Source: Candidatus Enterousia intestinigallinarum
Lineage (GTDB): Bacteria; Pseudomonadota; Alphaproteobacteria; Rs-D84
Assembly: GCA_944407095.1 (NCBI GenBank)
Contig: OX097180.1
Span: 62,001 to 126,000, forward strand
DNA: 64,000 nt
Reading direction: 5' to 3'
The notes below the pieces were generated by a model, which made no database searches, was not told the DNA's origin, and saw only the letters and a program-made list of their open reading frames with translations. Each line of letters opens with the position of its first letter. Position 1 is the stretch's first letter. Below, in pieces: positions 8,008 through 17,101 of the stretch. A program made the translations under genes and the position numbers.

Positions 8008-8976
8008 ATGGCAGGCACAAAAAAACAACATTACATTCCGCAATTTTTATTAGAAAACTTTTCGTTCAACGAAAGGCATCAAATTAATGCGTTTGATAAA
8101 GAAACCGGTAAGCAGTGGATTGCTAATATTACAGATATTGCCCACGAAAATCATCTGTATGATATTAATACGGATAAAGGAACTAGAAGCTTAGAGCCTG
8201 CTTTTGCGGAACTTGAAAGTGCTGCTTCACCAATAATTAAGCAGATTGTTGAACGTAAATCTCTTCGCGAACTTGACGAAGATGATAAGGTTATATTATC
8301 TATATTCATTACCATTCAGTCGTTGCGTACTAGGTACGATATTGATAACAGCAAAAAAATGATGATAAATTTTCTTCGATGGGCATTGCCGATAGAAATA
8401 GCCGCATCGGATTATGAATTGCCAGACGAATTGAGAGCTGTCAATTTCATCGATTTGATAAAAGAAGCAAAGGTTGATGTAAAAGATGATTTTATTAAAT
8501 CGCTGCATTTTAAATCTGCTGCGGATATAGCACGTGAAGTGGTTCCTCAGATATTATCTATGGATTGGCTGTTATTTGAGACAATTCCAGATGATCCGTT
8601 TTTGATTGGCGATGGTGCTGTGGTAATGACTAATGAACATCCCTTTTTTAGGAAACGTGGACTTGGTTTTGCTGTGCCTTATATACAGATATATTTGCCA
8701 TTATCAAATACATTAATGCAGGGATTGTATTCGCCATTGATAAAAAAAGACATACGTGATAAACGTATAACGTTGCAAAAAAGCAATCCCGTATTGGCAA
8801 AAAATTTTACTAAAGTTAGTAATCCTTACTTTCGGGCGCTTGTCTCTAAACGACCACTCCTGCTAACCAAAGAGAATGTGGAATATTATAATCATTTACA
8901 AGTGCTTCAGTCTGGTAGATTTTTATATTCCAAGAGTGATGATTTTAGTCTTGCACGTGATATGTTAAAACTATAG
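8008..8976 (+). CDS. DUF4238 domain protein
   Basis: A 322-residue protein with the DUF4238 hallmark KKQHYIPQFLLENF at residues 5-18, NAFDKETGKQW shortly after, and the C-terminal IYLPLSNTLMQGLYSP region. DUF4238 proteins are soluble, of unknown biochemical function, and occur as stand-alone accessory genes in variable genome islands. Here it is the first gene inside the left repeat of the element, convergent with the recombinase remnant. Base composition is AT-rich like the rest of the element. A role in defence or element maintenance is only suggested by location. Confidence 0.8.
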   Translation: MAGTKKQHYIPQFLLENFSFNERHQINAFDKETGKQWIANITDIAHENHLYDINTDKGTRSLEPAFAELESAASPIIKQIVERKSLRELDEDDKVILSIFITIQSLRTRYDIDNSKKMMINFLRWALPIEIAASDYELPDELRAVNFIDLIKEAKVDVKDDFIKSLHFKSAADIAREVVPQILSMDWLLFETIPDDPFLIGDGAVVMTNEHPFFRKRGLGFAVPYIQIYLPLSNTLMQGLYSPLIKKDIRDKRITLQKSNPVLAKNFTKVSNPYFRALVSKRPLLLTKENVEYYNHLQVLQSGRFLYSKSDDFSLARDMLKL

Positions 8977-8984
8977 TGCCACGT

Positions 8985-10150
8985 TTATAATTGATGCTTT
9001 CGCGCCATAACAAATAATTCTGTAATAGATGTTGTGTATTTAGCGGCCAATATATCATTTACTATTGATGGCGACGTAAATGCTAAATCCAAGTATTTGA
9101 GCACATTTCTGACCGATGTGTTCTTCATTTTACTTATTTCATCAATGCCATTTCCTTTCTCATACATCTCGCGATACCGCCAAGCGGTGGCGAAGGCTTT
9201 AAGGATTAGGTGGTTATTATCGGTGATGCTCAAGACACCGTTCTTGGTTTTATCAAATACTGTATTTACATATTTTCGCAGGACAATCGGGACGGTAATT
9301 ACGATGCGACTATCGCTGATTGCGAATTCCATCAGTTCAGATTTCTGATTTATAAAGTTCTCGGTTACGAACGGCTGAAGTTTTGTTGTGTCGGGTACCA
9401 GATAAAATATTAGTTTATCCTGCGAGTATATAACTTTATCAACCAGTGATTGAATAAATGCTTTCTTTTCTGCGTATGGCATATTTTGAGTGTTTATGCG
9501 TTTCAGAATGTCAACGATCGCGGACGGCAGTGCCGAAAGGTCGACATCCAAGAACTGGGCGATGGTTTTAATGGTGATTTCATCAACTGTTGGCGCGGGC
9601 AGATAGAACCCTTTGGTTGCGTAATAATGAGTGTTGGTCTTGCCTTTGCCACATGTCCGATAAATCGCACACCGTTATGATTAAACAGTTTGCCGGTCAA
9701 CAGGTTGGGCGAACCGTGGCTTTCAGACTTGTTATTCGCATTGCTACGTAAGGCAATCTGTACGCGTTCAAACAGCTCAGTGGGTAATATCGCCTGATGC
9801 TCACCCTTTGCAACGGTGTTATCGATTTTGTTTACAATCTGGCCGACATAAGTCCGATCGCACAGGATGCGGTGCATACTCATTTTGGCAATTGGTCGTC
9901 CGCCTTTTACAACGCCTTTGGCGGTTGTCCATTGTTTGGCATATATTTTTTGCGCCGTGGCATATTCAGTCAGTGCATTTACAGATTGCAGTTCCAGATA
10001 CTTTTCAAAGAGCGTCCGAACGTTCGCGGCCTCAACCTCATTCGAAATCAATTTTTTATTTACCACATCATAACCCAATGGCGGGTTGCCGCTCATCCAC
10101 AGGCCTTTGGCTTTACTGACACAGATTTTATCGCGCACGCGTTCCAATAA
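8985..10150 (-). pseudogene. serine recombinase remnant, catalytic domain missing and frameshifted
   Basis: Reading from about 10150, LERVRDKICVSKAKGLW followed by GNPPLGYDV matches the recombinase domain that follows the resolvase catalytic domain in large serine recombinases. LLTGKLFNHNG marks the start of the zinc-ribbon region. Near 9650 the frame breaks: a one-base loss in a G run switches it. The correct continuation is GKTNTHYYATKGFYLPAP, which then joins the frame ending at 8985. The N-terminal roughly 120 residues with the catalytic Ser are absent; upstream DNA is a different decayed gene. The protein cannot be an active recombinase. It is probably the former integrase of the element bounded by the 47-bp repeats. 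Confidence 0.82.
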
Positions 10151-10588
10151 TATTTGTCGTTTGCAATGCATATAAAGATACCACTGTGGGTAAAACCGAT
10201 ATTAACCAATTTTTCTATACGTGATATGTCTTTCCAACAGTCATAACTACCTTCATCTTCGGCACCTTGTGGTTTTAATATGTCTCTGATCGGGATGCTA
10301 GTGTCTTCATATAGTTCGTCAGAGTCTTATCGTGTTGGTTTTGTATTTTAACTCAATGGGGAACCTTTGACCATCGGCAACAACCAAAACATCGATATAA
10401 ATTGTATGCCATCGGGTGTCATATACGTGCACAGGAAATTTACGGTATATTTTAACATCTGGTCGGTCATGAAATACCTGCGCCAGTTCTCATGTAAAAG
10501 ACGCCTGAAAAGCCGCCTCAGACACAAAGAACCGATGTTTTTGTTTCAGATTCATAAATGCAGAAACGATGGATTCTGTAATATTCAT
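10147..10588 (-). pseudogene. PD-(D/E)XK-type nuclease-like gene, broken
   Basis: From ATG 10588 the frame reads MNITESIVSAF, then HRFFVSEAAFQ, then a TGA at 10490-10492. It continues in the same frame with ELAQVFHDR, YIDVLVVADG and FPIELKYKT, a D...ExK core as in PD-(D/E)XK proteins. A second lesion follows; in another frame ELYEDTSIPIRDILKPQG, DISRIEKLV and ICIANDKYYW complete the family pattern. The TGA falls where relatives I recall carry a Trp (FQ..LAWEI), so it is probably TGG to TGA. The 3' end runs straight into the recombinase remnant. The gene starts 3 bp after the small membrane protein gene ends, so they formed an operon. Confidence 0.65.
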
Positions 10589-10590
10589 AT

Positions 10591-10821
10591 TTATTCCCAA
10601 TCGTCATCGTCCACATATGATTTTGGGGCAGCGGCTTCCAATCGTTCCCACGAAACATAATCCAGTGGTTTCTTTTTGGACTTTTTGCATTCTTCTACAT
10701 ATTCGGCATAGGCTTTGGCTTTACTATTCGTTGTTGCGCGCTTGATCATGCCACCTATAATCACGGTAATGCATACAACGAATAGAATTACTGAGAAATT
10801 TAAATCTGTAGTAATAATCAT
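10591..10821 (-). CDS. small single-span membrane protein
   Basis: A 76-residue protein from ATG 10821, preceded by an unusually G-rich ribosome site (run of eight G). One hydrophobic segment at about residues 8-28 (FSVILFVVCITVIIGGMI) is followed by a basic region and then a hydrophilic, acidic C-terminus ending DDDDWE. No family is recognised. It lies just downstream of the terminator of structured RNA A (10845-11028) on the same strand and just upstream of the broken nuclease-like gene. It may be the intact first gene of a decayed two-gene unit; a link to the RNA is possible but unproven. Confidence 0.55.
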   Translation of the reverse strand: MIITTDLNFSVILFVVCITVIIGGMIKRATTNSKAKAYAEYVEECKKSKKKPLDYVSWERLEAAAPKSYVDDDDWE

Positions 10822-10844
10822 ACCTATTCCCCCCCCTTGTTTAT

Positions 10845-11028
10845 AAATCAAAGACCGTCAACGGAATTGACGGCCGAGGAGTTGGTGTCAGCAAACGAAT
10901 GCTCCGCAGCCTTCGGGCAAGCCCTGTTTTATAGCGAACGGCTCCCCGACTAAAGTCGGGGGGATTTTAACGACAAATGCCGCGTCTGCGGGCCACCACA
11001 GCCCCGAACCCAATTCCCATTGGATTCA
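10845..11028 (-). ncRNA. candidate structured RNA, copy A of a three-copy family
   Basis: Transcribed right to left. It starts at GAATCC (11027) with a 5' hairpin GAATCCAAT/ATTGGGTTC and GGGA in the loop. TCGGGGC (11001-11007) then pairs with CCCCCGA near 10959. GTCGGGGAGCC (10940-10950) pairs with the AACTCCTCGGCC region near 10872-10883, and a terminator hairpin (10853-10874, GACCGTC/GACGGTC then T-rich) closes it. The promoter lies exactly upstream. The same order of elements is seen at 49233-49456 and 62718-62968. Stem sequences differ while pairing is kept. It sits inside the accessory element, between the divergent GHKL gene and the small membrane protein. It matches no RNA family I can name. 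Confidence 0.7.
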
Positions 11029-11033
11029 AGGGG

Positions 11034-11062
11034 AGTGTATCGCTAGAAACGAAGTAAATCAA
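11034..11062 (-). promoter_or_regulatory. sigma70-type promoter of structured RNA A
   Basis: On the minus strand TTGATT (11057-11062), 17 nt, TACACT (11034-11039), then 6 nt to the conserved GAATCC start. The same geometry occurs at the other two copies. Confidence 0.6.
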
Positions 11063-11070
11063 GCTGATTA

Positions 11071-11099
11071 TTGCAAAACCAAAATAATTATAGTAAACT
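11071..11099 (+). promoter_or_regulatory. promoter of the GHKL ATPase operon
   Basis: TTGCAA (11071-11076), 17 nt, TAAACT (11094-11099). A possible upstream TTG start for the ORF lies in the -35 box, which favours the downstream ATG at 11122. Confidence 0.5.
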
Positions 11100-11121
11100 C
11101 AATATATCAATCAAGGGTAAG

Positions 11122-13254
11122 ATGATGGAACAGTTTAAATTAAAAGCAAGATTGTTAAAGTTACTTGGTGAAGAACTTATTGCTTCACAGCATCTTGCCA
11201 TGTTTGAGCTTGTTAAAAACGCCTATGATGCGGATGCTACCTATGTAAATGTTACTATTGATAATCCATCTGATAAAAATAAAACACAAATATCCATTTT
11301 AGATGATGGATGCGGAATGACTCTAGATACGATAAAAAATAATTGGCTTGTCATTGGAACAGACGATAAAGAAAAAATGGCCAATGAAAACAAATTGTCG
11401 CCTATCTATCATAGATTTCCGTTGGGTGCGAAGGGGGTAGGACGATTTGCAGCCTATAAGCTTGGCGATAGAATTACTTTAAATACTAAATTTAAAAATT
11501 CGCCAGAATATGAATTGACTATAGATTTGGATGAGACGTCAAAAAACGAATTTATGGATGATATCAAACTGAATATCACTAAAGTTTCTAAGTGTGACGA
11601 AAAAATTAAATCCCAATCTGGAACTTTGATAACAATTACAAAAGTTAGAGATTCGTTATCGCCATTAACGATAAAAAAGCTTAATGAACAAATCAATACT
11701 ATCGTTTCGCCCTTTGTTAATGCGGGACTTGGGATAATAAATGATAATAATCCTTTTACTGTTAAGCTGCTTTGTAATGATAATGATGAAGCATACACCA
11801 GAAATATTGAAATAACGAATTTAGATGATATAATAAAAAAAGCAATTTATCGATTTGATTTTTCGTTTGAATCTGGTGAGCTAGACTTTAACTATAATTT
11901 TTGTCCAAGCCCAATATTACAAAGCCAAGCTAATGTAGAGACAAGGATAGAATCAGATAAAATAAAAAGGTTAGACATTGTTAACGAACATCGTAGTTTG
12001 TTTATGCAATCACTAGATGATTCTAAAAAATTTGGAAAAATTACGGGTGTTTTTTATGTGTTTGATTTTGGTAATGATGTTTTGCAGTACGAAAATGATA
12101 AAAAGATCCTAAAAGATTATGTAAGGGAAAATTATGGAATTCGTATATATCGTGATGGTATTAGAATCTATAATTATGGAATCCCAGGGAATGATTGGCT
12201 TAAATTAGATTTAGAGAGAATAAATCAACCGGGTGAACTGATTAGTAATAGAATGGTAATAGGTGCCATAAACCTAGAACATAGAAGTATAGCTGTATTG
12301 CGCGAAAAAACGGATCGTGATGGATTTATAGAAGACTCAATGTATGAATTGTTTCGTAGTATTATACAAAGCATAATTTCAAAGTTTACCTATTATAGAA
12401 ATCAAGATAAAGAAAAATTGCGACAAATACTAAAAAATCCATACGATAGAATTATAGATATGGAGAATCCAATAGCTGATTTAAAAAATAAATTAAATAA
12501 AAATAAGATGCTGGAAAAGCTTAAACCAGAAATTGATAAAGTAGAAAAAGCGTATAATCAGATGCGTAATGTAATGTTGAATTCTGGAACAGCATTGAAT
12601 GCGGCTATAACTATTCATGAGATAGAGAAAATATTATTTAGAATAAAATCTGATATAGCTAATAATGATATCTCATCGATAAAACAAGAAATTAATACAG
12701 CGGTTAGTCTGATAGAGGGTATTAGTGATTTGTTAAAGAAAGACTCTGTCAAAGAATATAGTATGAAAGCTATATTGGAGAATGTTTCATATCTTAATAA
12801 AAGACGCTTTGAGCGCCATGATATACATTTTATAAGTCCGTTATTAGAAAATATGCAAGAAGACGTTACTCTCAAATTTCCTAAACGTTTAATTACGAGC
12901 GCGATTATCAATTTAATAGATAATGCGATTTATTGGACGGATGTGAGATGGGATGGAATAAAAGATAGCCAGAAGAAGCTTTGTATCAACATTGATAAAA
13001 TTGATGGCAAGATTGCTCTGATTGTCGCTGATAATGGAACAGGTTTTCCAAAAGGAGATTGGGCAGAATTATTTCGTCCGTTTGTTACAACTAAGCCAAT
13101 GGGGGCAGGTATGGGATTGGGATTATATTTTGTTAAGACAATTATGGATAATATCAATGGGGAAGTTAGAATACTACTACCAGAAGACGTAAAATCATTA
13201 AAAAAGTTTGGGACTTTTGATGGGGCGGCCATTGCTCTTATTTTTAAGGATTAA
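11122..13254 (+). CDS. double-GHKL protein: Hsp90/MORC-like ATPase plus histidine-kinase-like domain
   Basis: A 710-residue protein from ATG 11122 (AAGGG upstream). The N-terminal GHKL ATPase has an intact N-box (ELVKNAYDADAT, Asn33), G1 (LDDGCGM, Asp61) and GAKGVGRFAAYKLG, as in Hsp90, MutL and prokaryotic MORC proteins. A long middle region leads to a helical segment with IHEIEK (His499), placed like a kinase H-box. A second complete HATPase follows: NLIDNAIYW (Asn601), VADNGTGFP (Asp637), FVTTKP and GAGMGLGLYFVK. There is no membrane segment, so it is cytoplasmic. It is followed 5 bp later by a receiver-like gene and convergently by an m5C methyltransferase. DNA is very AT-rich, which suggests transfer. 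Proposed role: ATP-driven sensor of a defence module (inference). Confidence 0.8.
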   Translation: MMEQFKLKARLLKLLGEELIASQHLAMFELVKNAYDADATYVNVTIDNPSDKNKTQISILDDGCGMTLDTIKNNWLVIGTDDKEKMANENKLSPIYHRFPLGAKGVGRFAAYKLGDRITLNTKFKNSPEYELTIDLDETSKNEFMDDIKLNITKVSKCDEKIKSQSGTLITITKVRDSLSPLTIKKLNEQINTIVSPFVNAGLGIINDNNPFTVKLLCNDNDEAYTRNIEITNLDDIIKKAIYRFDFSFESGELDFNYNFCPSPILQSQANVETRIESDKIKRLDIVNEHRSLFMQSLDDSKKFGKITGVFYVFDFGNDVLQYENDKKILKDYVRENYGIRIYRDGIRIYNYGIPGNDWLKLDLERINQPGELISNRMVIGAINLEHRSIAVLREKTDRDGFIEDSMYELFRSIIQSIISKFTYYRNQDKEKLRQILKNPYDRIIDMENPIADLKNKLNKNKMLEKLKPEIDKVEKAYNQMRNVMLNSGTALNAAITIHEIEKILFRIKSDIANNDISSIKQEINTAVSLIEGISDLLKKDSVKEYSMKAILENVSYLNKRRFERHDIHFISPLLENMQEDVTLKFPKRLITSAIINLIDNAIYWTDVRWDGIKDSQKKLCINIDKIDGKIALIVADNGTGFPKGDWAELFRPFVTTKPMGAGMGLGLYFVKTIMDNINGEVRILLPEDVKSLKKFGTFDGAAIALIFKD

Positions 13255-13259
13255 AATAA

Positions 13260-14558
13260 ATGAAAAATCTATCTAATGTAATAATAATTGATGATGTTCT
13301 TGCGGAAATTGATGCATTACGTGATGAATTTATAAAAGGTGGCTGTGTTCCTTTAATTTTAGATGTTAATAATGCAATCCCTACATATCAGGAATTACCA
13401 TTTATACCAAGAATAATTTGTTCTGACATAAAGATAATTGCAGGTGCTAGTGATGAACAAAATTATAGACAAATTGCTGATATTATAAGTACGTTAGTTT
13501 TAACAAATACAGTTTATGTTTTTATAGCTTGGACAAGCAATCCTACGGAATTTGAAAAATTAAAAACATATCTAGAAAATAGTGAAGAGTTAAATCAAAA
13601 GCAACCAATTCAGTTTTTGTGTTTAGATAAAAATAATTTCACTGTAAATATACTGAATTCTAAAATTCAAGAAATTGATAAAGATGTTTACTCTCTCTTT
13701 TATTGGAAACGTCTTGTGTCCCAAGCGGCTGAACAAACACTGGATAATTTATATGTCTTGTCAAAGTATGCTCAAGATACAACAATAGGAACAATATTAA
13801 ATTCATTAGCTCAAGTTAGTGTCGGTGAAGATCATATACATGGAAATGAGCCAAAAATTATAATAGAGCAATTGCATTACTTGCTTGCTGACACTTGTAA
13901 TCAGACAATTTTATCAAATTCATCGTCTAATACAATATTTTCTTCTGCTATTCATGGCGCGAGGAGTATAAATGGTGATTTAAAACCTGTATTAAATACG
14001 ATGTTGATTATCGATACGTCTAAAAATAATTCACGGTTTGTTTTTCCTGGAGATTTTCGTAGAATAAATTCTTGGAAGTTCGTTAAACTCTTTCTACAAA
14101 ACAATCCTGTATTAAAAGATAAAATAGGTTTGTTTTTCAAAAGCGCAAAGTTACGGAAACAGGAATTGTTATACGGGTATTTAGTTAAAAAGACTGATGC
14201 TCAAATGCAAAAAATCGATAATATTATAAATAAAGTAATATTCGGAGTTATAGATATAACGGCAGGGTGTGATTTTGCTAATGGGAAAGAGGGGTTACAT
14301 AAGATAGTCTTTTCCTTTTTAATGCCTAAAGTAGATGGGCTAAAGATTAAAACATCTGGGTCTATTATCAGTAAAGAAATTTCGTTGGATGACAATAAAT
14401 ATACTCTTATTATAGATGCAAAGTATCTAAGTGGTATAACCGCCAGAGATATTACTAAAAATACTTCCCATCTATTTAGAATAAGAGAAATGTCTATAAA
14501 TGATGTACGTCAAAAGGTCTTATTCTACAATGCTCGCATCGGAACAAGTACTTTTTAA
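13260..14558 (+). CDS. receiver-like N-terminal domain with large unknown C-terminal domain
   Basis: A 432-residue partner of the GHKL gene. The N-terminus resembles a response-regulator receiver: VIIIDDV (Asp11/Asp12, acidic pocket), PRIICSDIKI with Asp56 where the phospho-acceptor would be, and VFIAWTSNP with Thr92/Ser93 at the switch position. The remaining roughly 300 residues match no domain I recognise; they include IFSSAIHGARSINGD and a C-terminal SHLFRIREMSINDVRQKV block. With a His-containing double-GHKL protein encoded 5 bp upstream, a phosphorelay-like pair is a reasonable inference. The stop codon overlaps that of the convergent methyltransferase gene. Confidence 0.68.
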   Translation: MKNLSNVIIIDDVLAEIDALRDEFIKGGCVPLILDVNNAIPTYQELPFIPRIICSDIKIIAGASDEQNYRQIADIISTLVLTNTVYVFIAWTSNPTEFEKLKTYLENSEELNQKQPIQFLCLDKNNFTVNILNSKIQEIDKDVYSLFYWKRLVSQAAEQTLDNLYVLSKYAQDTTIGTILNSLAQVSVGEDHIHGNEPKIIIEQLHYLLADTCNQTILSNSSSNTIFSSAIHGARSINGDLKPVLNTMLIIDTSKNNSRFVFPGDFRRINSWKFVKLFLQNNPVLKDKIGLFFKSAKLRKQELLYGYLVKKTDAQMQKIDNIINKVIFGVIDITAGCDFANGKEGLHKIVFSFLMPKVDGLKIKTSGSIISKEISLDDNKYTLIIDAKYLSGITARDITKNTSHLFRIREMSINDVRQKVLFYNARIGTSTF

Positions 14559-15823
14559 TTCTCTGAGTTTTTTATATCTTTTTTGATGCTTTCTGCAATT
14601 TGTTTTGCAAGATACACTGGTACGGCGTTTCCTATTTGTTTGAATGCGCTAGATAAACATTCTTTGCCATCTGCAGATTCAAAACAATAGTTGTCAGGAA
14701 ACGTTTGTAGGCGGGCCGCTTCTCTTGGTGTTATGGAACGGTTTTGCTTTATGTCCGGATGGATATAATAATGACCATCTCTTGATATATGTGCAACAAC
14801 CGTATGTGAAGCCAACAAATCGCCCGCAACTACTTTGAATCTGTCTGTAAAAGCGGTTCTATTCCGATGAGTTTGCAATTTATTAGGTAAATCATTATAA
14901 TTTAAGCGTAAATGTCTATTGTTCCATTTTTCAACAGCTATCCGATATATTTCTAAATCTCGTTCATTGTGAGGACGTGATTTGTGCAGAGTGATTGGAA
15001 AATCATCTTTTAATCTCAAATCGTAAAGCTCTTTACAACCCTTCTTTGCTTTTACGGTATTTTTTGTTTTGTCGCCAGCCTGAATTGCTGGTAAATCAGC
15101 AAACAAATCTGCAATCCTTGCGGATAGTTTTTTGGGCGATAAATGTAACTTTATTGGTGCCAGATCTTTCCGCGTTCCGACAATTATAACCCTTTTTCGA
15201 CTCTGCGGAACCCCATACAGGTCTGCTGATACAATTTCAGGTACGGCAGAATATCCATTCTTGTCAAATTCTTGTAAAATTGTATCAAAATACTTTTCTC
15301 CGTTTCTATCTTTTGCCGACAACAACCCAAGAACATTTTCAAATACAAAATGTTTCGGCTTATATTTTTTCAAAAATTCAATATAATATTTAAATAACCA
15401 ATTGCGTTTATCGTCTTGCATGCCGCCAATTCTTTTTGTTGCACCACGCCCAATAAGCGAATAGGCCTGACAGGGTGGACCACCGACTATCAAATCTAGC
15501 TGTTTGTTTCCAAGGATAGTATCTATTTGCGCAAATATACTTTCAATTGTTTTATCGGATATTTCTGTATTTATTACAGAATCAATTATATGTTTTGGTA
15601 CTTTTGAATAAAGTTCCTCTCGGGTTATTGCGCCCTTTAGGTAGTCTGCATACAAATTTGCTTTTTTGTGTTTGGTAAGCCAATGAAACGCCATGCGCGT
15701 ACGTAAAGAGAAACATGCGGCCTTGTCCATTTCTACATGGGCAAGCGGTTCAAATCCCGCTTGTACGAAGCCCTCGGACAATCCTCCGCAGCCAGCAAAA
15801 AGGTCTATAAATGTTGGTTTCAT
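14555..15823 (-). CDS. DNA (cytosine-5) methyltransferase
   Basis: A 422-residue C5-methyltransferase with all main motifs in order. Motif I is FIDLFAGCGGLSEGF (5-19). Motif IV is GGPPCQAYS, with catalytic Cys118. Motif VI is FENVLGLL (161-168) and motif VIII is QSRKRVIIVGTR. The target recognition stretch comes before ITPREAARLQTFPD (IX), and QIGNAVPVYLA is motif X. It transfers a methyl group from SAM to C5 of cytosine at a specific site. No restriction endonuclease lies next to it; the partners are the convergent GHKL and receiver-like genes. The target site cannot be read from sequence. It looks intact. Confidence 0.93.
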   Translation of the reverse strand: MKPTFIDLFAGCGGLSEGFVQAGFEPLAHVEMDKAACFSLRTRMAFHWLTKHKKANLYADYLKGAITREELYSKVPKHIIDSVINTEISDKTIESIFAQIDTILGNKQLDLIVGGPPCQAYSLIGRGATKRIGGMQDDKRNWLFKYYIEFLKKYKPKHFVFENVLGLLSAKDRNGEKYFDTILQEFDKNGYSAVPEIVSADLYGVPQSRKRVIIVGTRKDLAPIKLHLSPKKLSARIADLFADLPAIQAGDKTKNTVKAKKGCKELYDLRLKDDFPITLHKSRPHNERDLEIYRIAVEKWNNRHLRLNYNDLPNKLQTHRNRTAFTDRFKVVAGDLLASHTVVAHISRDGHYYIHPDIKQNRSITPREAARLQTFPDNYCFESADGKECLSSAFKQIGNAVPVYLAKQIAESIKKDIKNSEN

Positions 15824-16023
15824 TAGAATACTACATTACTATTATGAATGCATTATACAATAAGAAGCCAAAATTTATCAATTTATATTTTATCATAAAA
15901 TGGTTATTTTACTGATATCAGAAACTAACAGCACATACGGAGTGGTTCAAGTTATTCATAGTGCTTCGCTTGTGACAATTTGTAGACATAACGCAATGCC
16001 TTTTGCTATAGCATTATTGCTAA

Positions 16024-16449
16024 TTACAGATGCACTATCTCAGTATCTGGGAATTGCTCTGCGATGTATTCAGCGGCCAGGCGGCGGTGGCATTGTAGTG
16101 CCGATTTTTCCGTGCATAACAGGCAAATGCGGTCAATGTCGTCCGAGGCGAGCCCATCGGCCGGTCGGCGCGTGGCCAATAATTCGCGATACATTCGTTC
16201 ATAATCGGGCCAGGTGATGCGACCGTCTTTGTACCCGGTCAAAATTTCGGCTATCGGTGCAAATTCTGGGTGATATTCGTACCGCGTCTCCAGCGTCGCC
16301 GCCAGATTATCGCCACTGTAAAACGGCACGTATGTGCTTGTCCGCCACAGGCGTATGTCCCAGACCGCGCGCACACGCACCGCGTTTAGTACATCCAGAA
16401 ACGCGTCAGGACTTTTACCACTGAAACCAATCGTAAAAATCTTTGCCAT
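16024..16449 (-). CDS. DUF488 family protein
   Basis: A 141-residue protein starting KIFTIGFSGKSPDAFLDVL, with a central WPDYERMYRELLA and a C-terminal RICLLCTEKSALQCHRRLAA. The Cys-rich LLC...CHR signature is shared by the DUF488 family. It is a close paralog of the broken copy at 1-340. It starts 1 bp after the dual-OB gene ends and so is its operon partner, a pairing often seen in genomes. Function is unknown; a nucleic-acid-related role is suggested by the OB partner. It lies inside the right end of the accessory element. Confidence 0.85.
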   Translation of the reverse strand: MAKIFTIGFSGKSPDAFLDVLNAVRVRAVWDIRLWRTSTYVPFYSGDNLAATLETRYEYHPEFAPIAEILTGYKDGRITWPDYERMYRELLATRRPADGLASDDIDRICLLCTEKSALQCHRRLAAEYIAEQFPDTEIVHL

Positions 16450-16450
16450 A

Positions 16451-17101
16451 TCAGTATAAAAATAACCCGTTTAACATTAAATAGCAATGATTTTCCTGCA
16501 TCAGGAATTTGCGTGCCAATCCTATACGACAATGGGCATATTGGCTGGCGGCAACGGCATTATTCAAATTTTCGACATCTTTACCTTTTTCAAATATATC
16601 GCGCAAGTATTTGCAACTGACTTTTAATTCATAGGTTTGTTTGGAATAGTCCGTGATACGTGCGCGCAGTTTACCGTCTTCTGTAAAGAATTCAATATTG
16701 TGTGCCGGAATCAATATGGCACCCAATGAAGGGCATTTGGTTTTCTGTGGCACATAGGCATTTTCTTTGACATGATGATGGAATATACCCTGGATATCTT
16801 TTGAAACGCTATCGCGCAAAGCATTGGCCAGCTCTTTTCCTGGTTCTAATTCTTGCAAAAACTCGATGGAGTCAAAGTTTATATTTACGTCTTCGGTTCT
16901 GTGTGGATAATCCCGTGGCTCTTTGAATTCTTCATTATCAACCAGTATTTCACAATACGAGGGCGGAATTTGATCTGCATTCCAATATCCACCGTCAATC
17001 ATCAGGCGCTTCATACGCTTTTCATAGGTGTCAAAACCGGCAATGCAGAACTTTTCTTTCATGCATGTTATGTCGGAAATGACTATATGTGATTTTTTCA
17101 T
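16451..17101 (-). CDS. dual OB-domain-like protein
   Basis: A 216-residue soluble protein. It opens HIVISDITCMKEKFCIAGFD, which fits the first OB strand of dual-OB proteins that pair with DUF488 genes. It then has RIGLARKF near the C-terminus in a second OB-like half. The ATG at 17101 is used; Met14 is an alternative start. It is the first gene of a two-gene operon with DUF488. Nucleic-acid binding is implied by the fold but no catalytic site is visible. Family assignment rests on the start motif and the neighbour, so it is moderate. Confidence 0.6.
   Translation of the reverse strand: MKKSHIVISDITCMKEKFCIAGFDTYEKRMKRLMIDGGYWNADQIPPSYCEILVDNEEFKEPRDYPHRTEDVNINFDSIEFLQELEPGKELANALRDSVSKDIQGIFHHHVKENAYVPQKTKCPSLGAILIPAHNIEFFTEDGKLRARITDYSKQTYELKVSCKYLRDIFEKGKDVENLNNAVAASQYAHCRIGLARKFLMQENHCYLMLNGLFLY

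Noticed and set aside
10488-10494. TGA read as Trp (recoded genetic code)
   Set aside because: The NDK-like gene ends in TGA and prfB uses an in-frame TGA in its frameshift cassette, so TGA is a stop; other lesions in the same gene show decay.
10845-11028. Structured RNA read as a plus-strand element or riboswitch of the GHKL operon
   Set aside because: In all three copies the promoter and terminator fit only the minus strand, and the GHKL promoter at 11071-11099 lies outside it.
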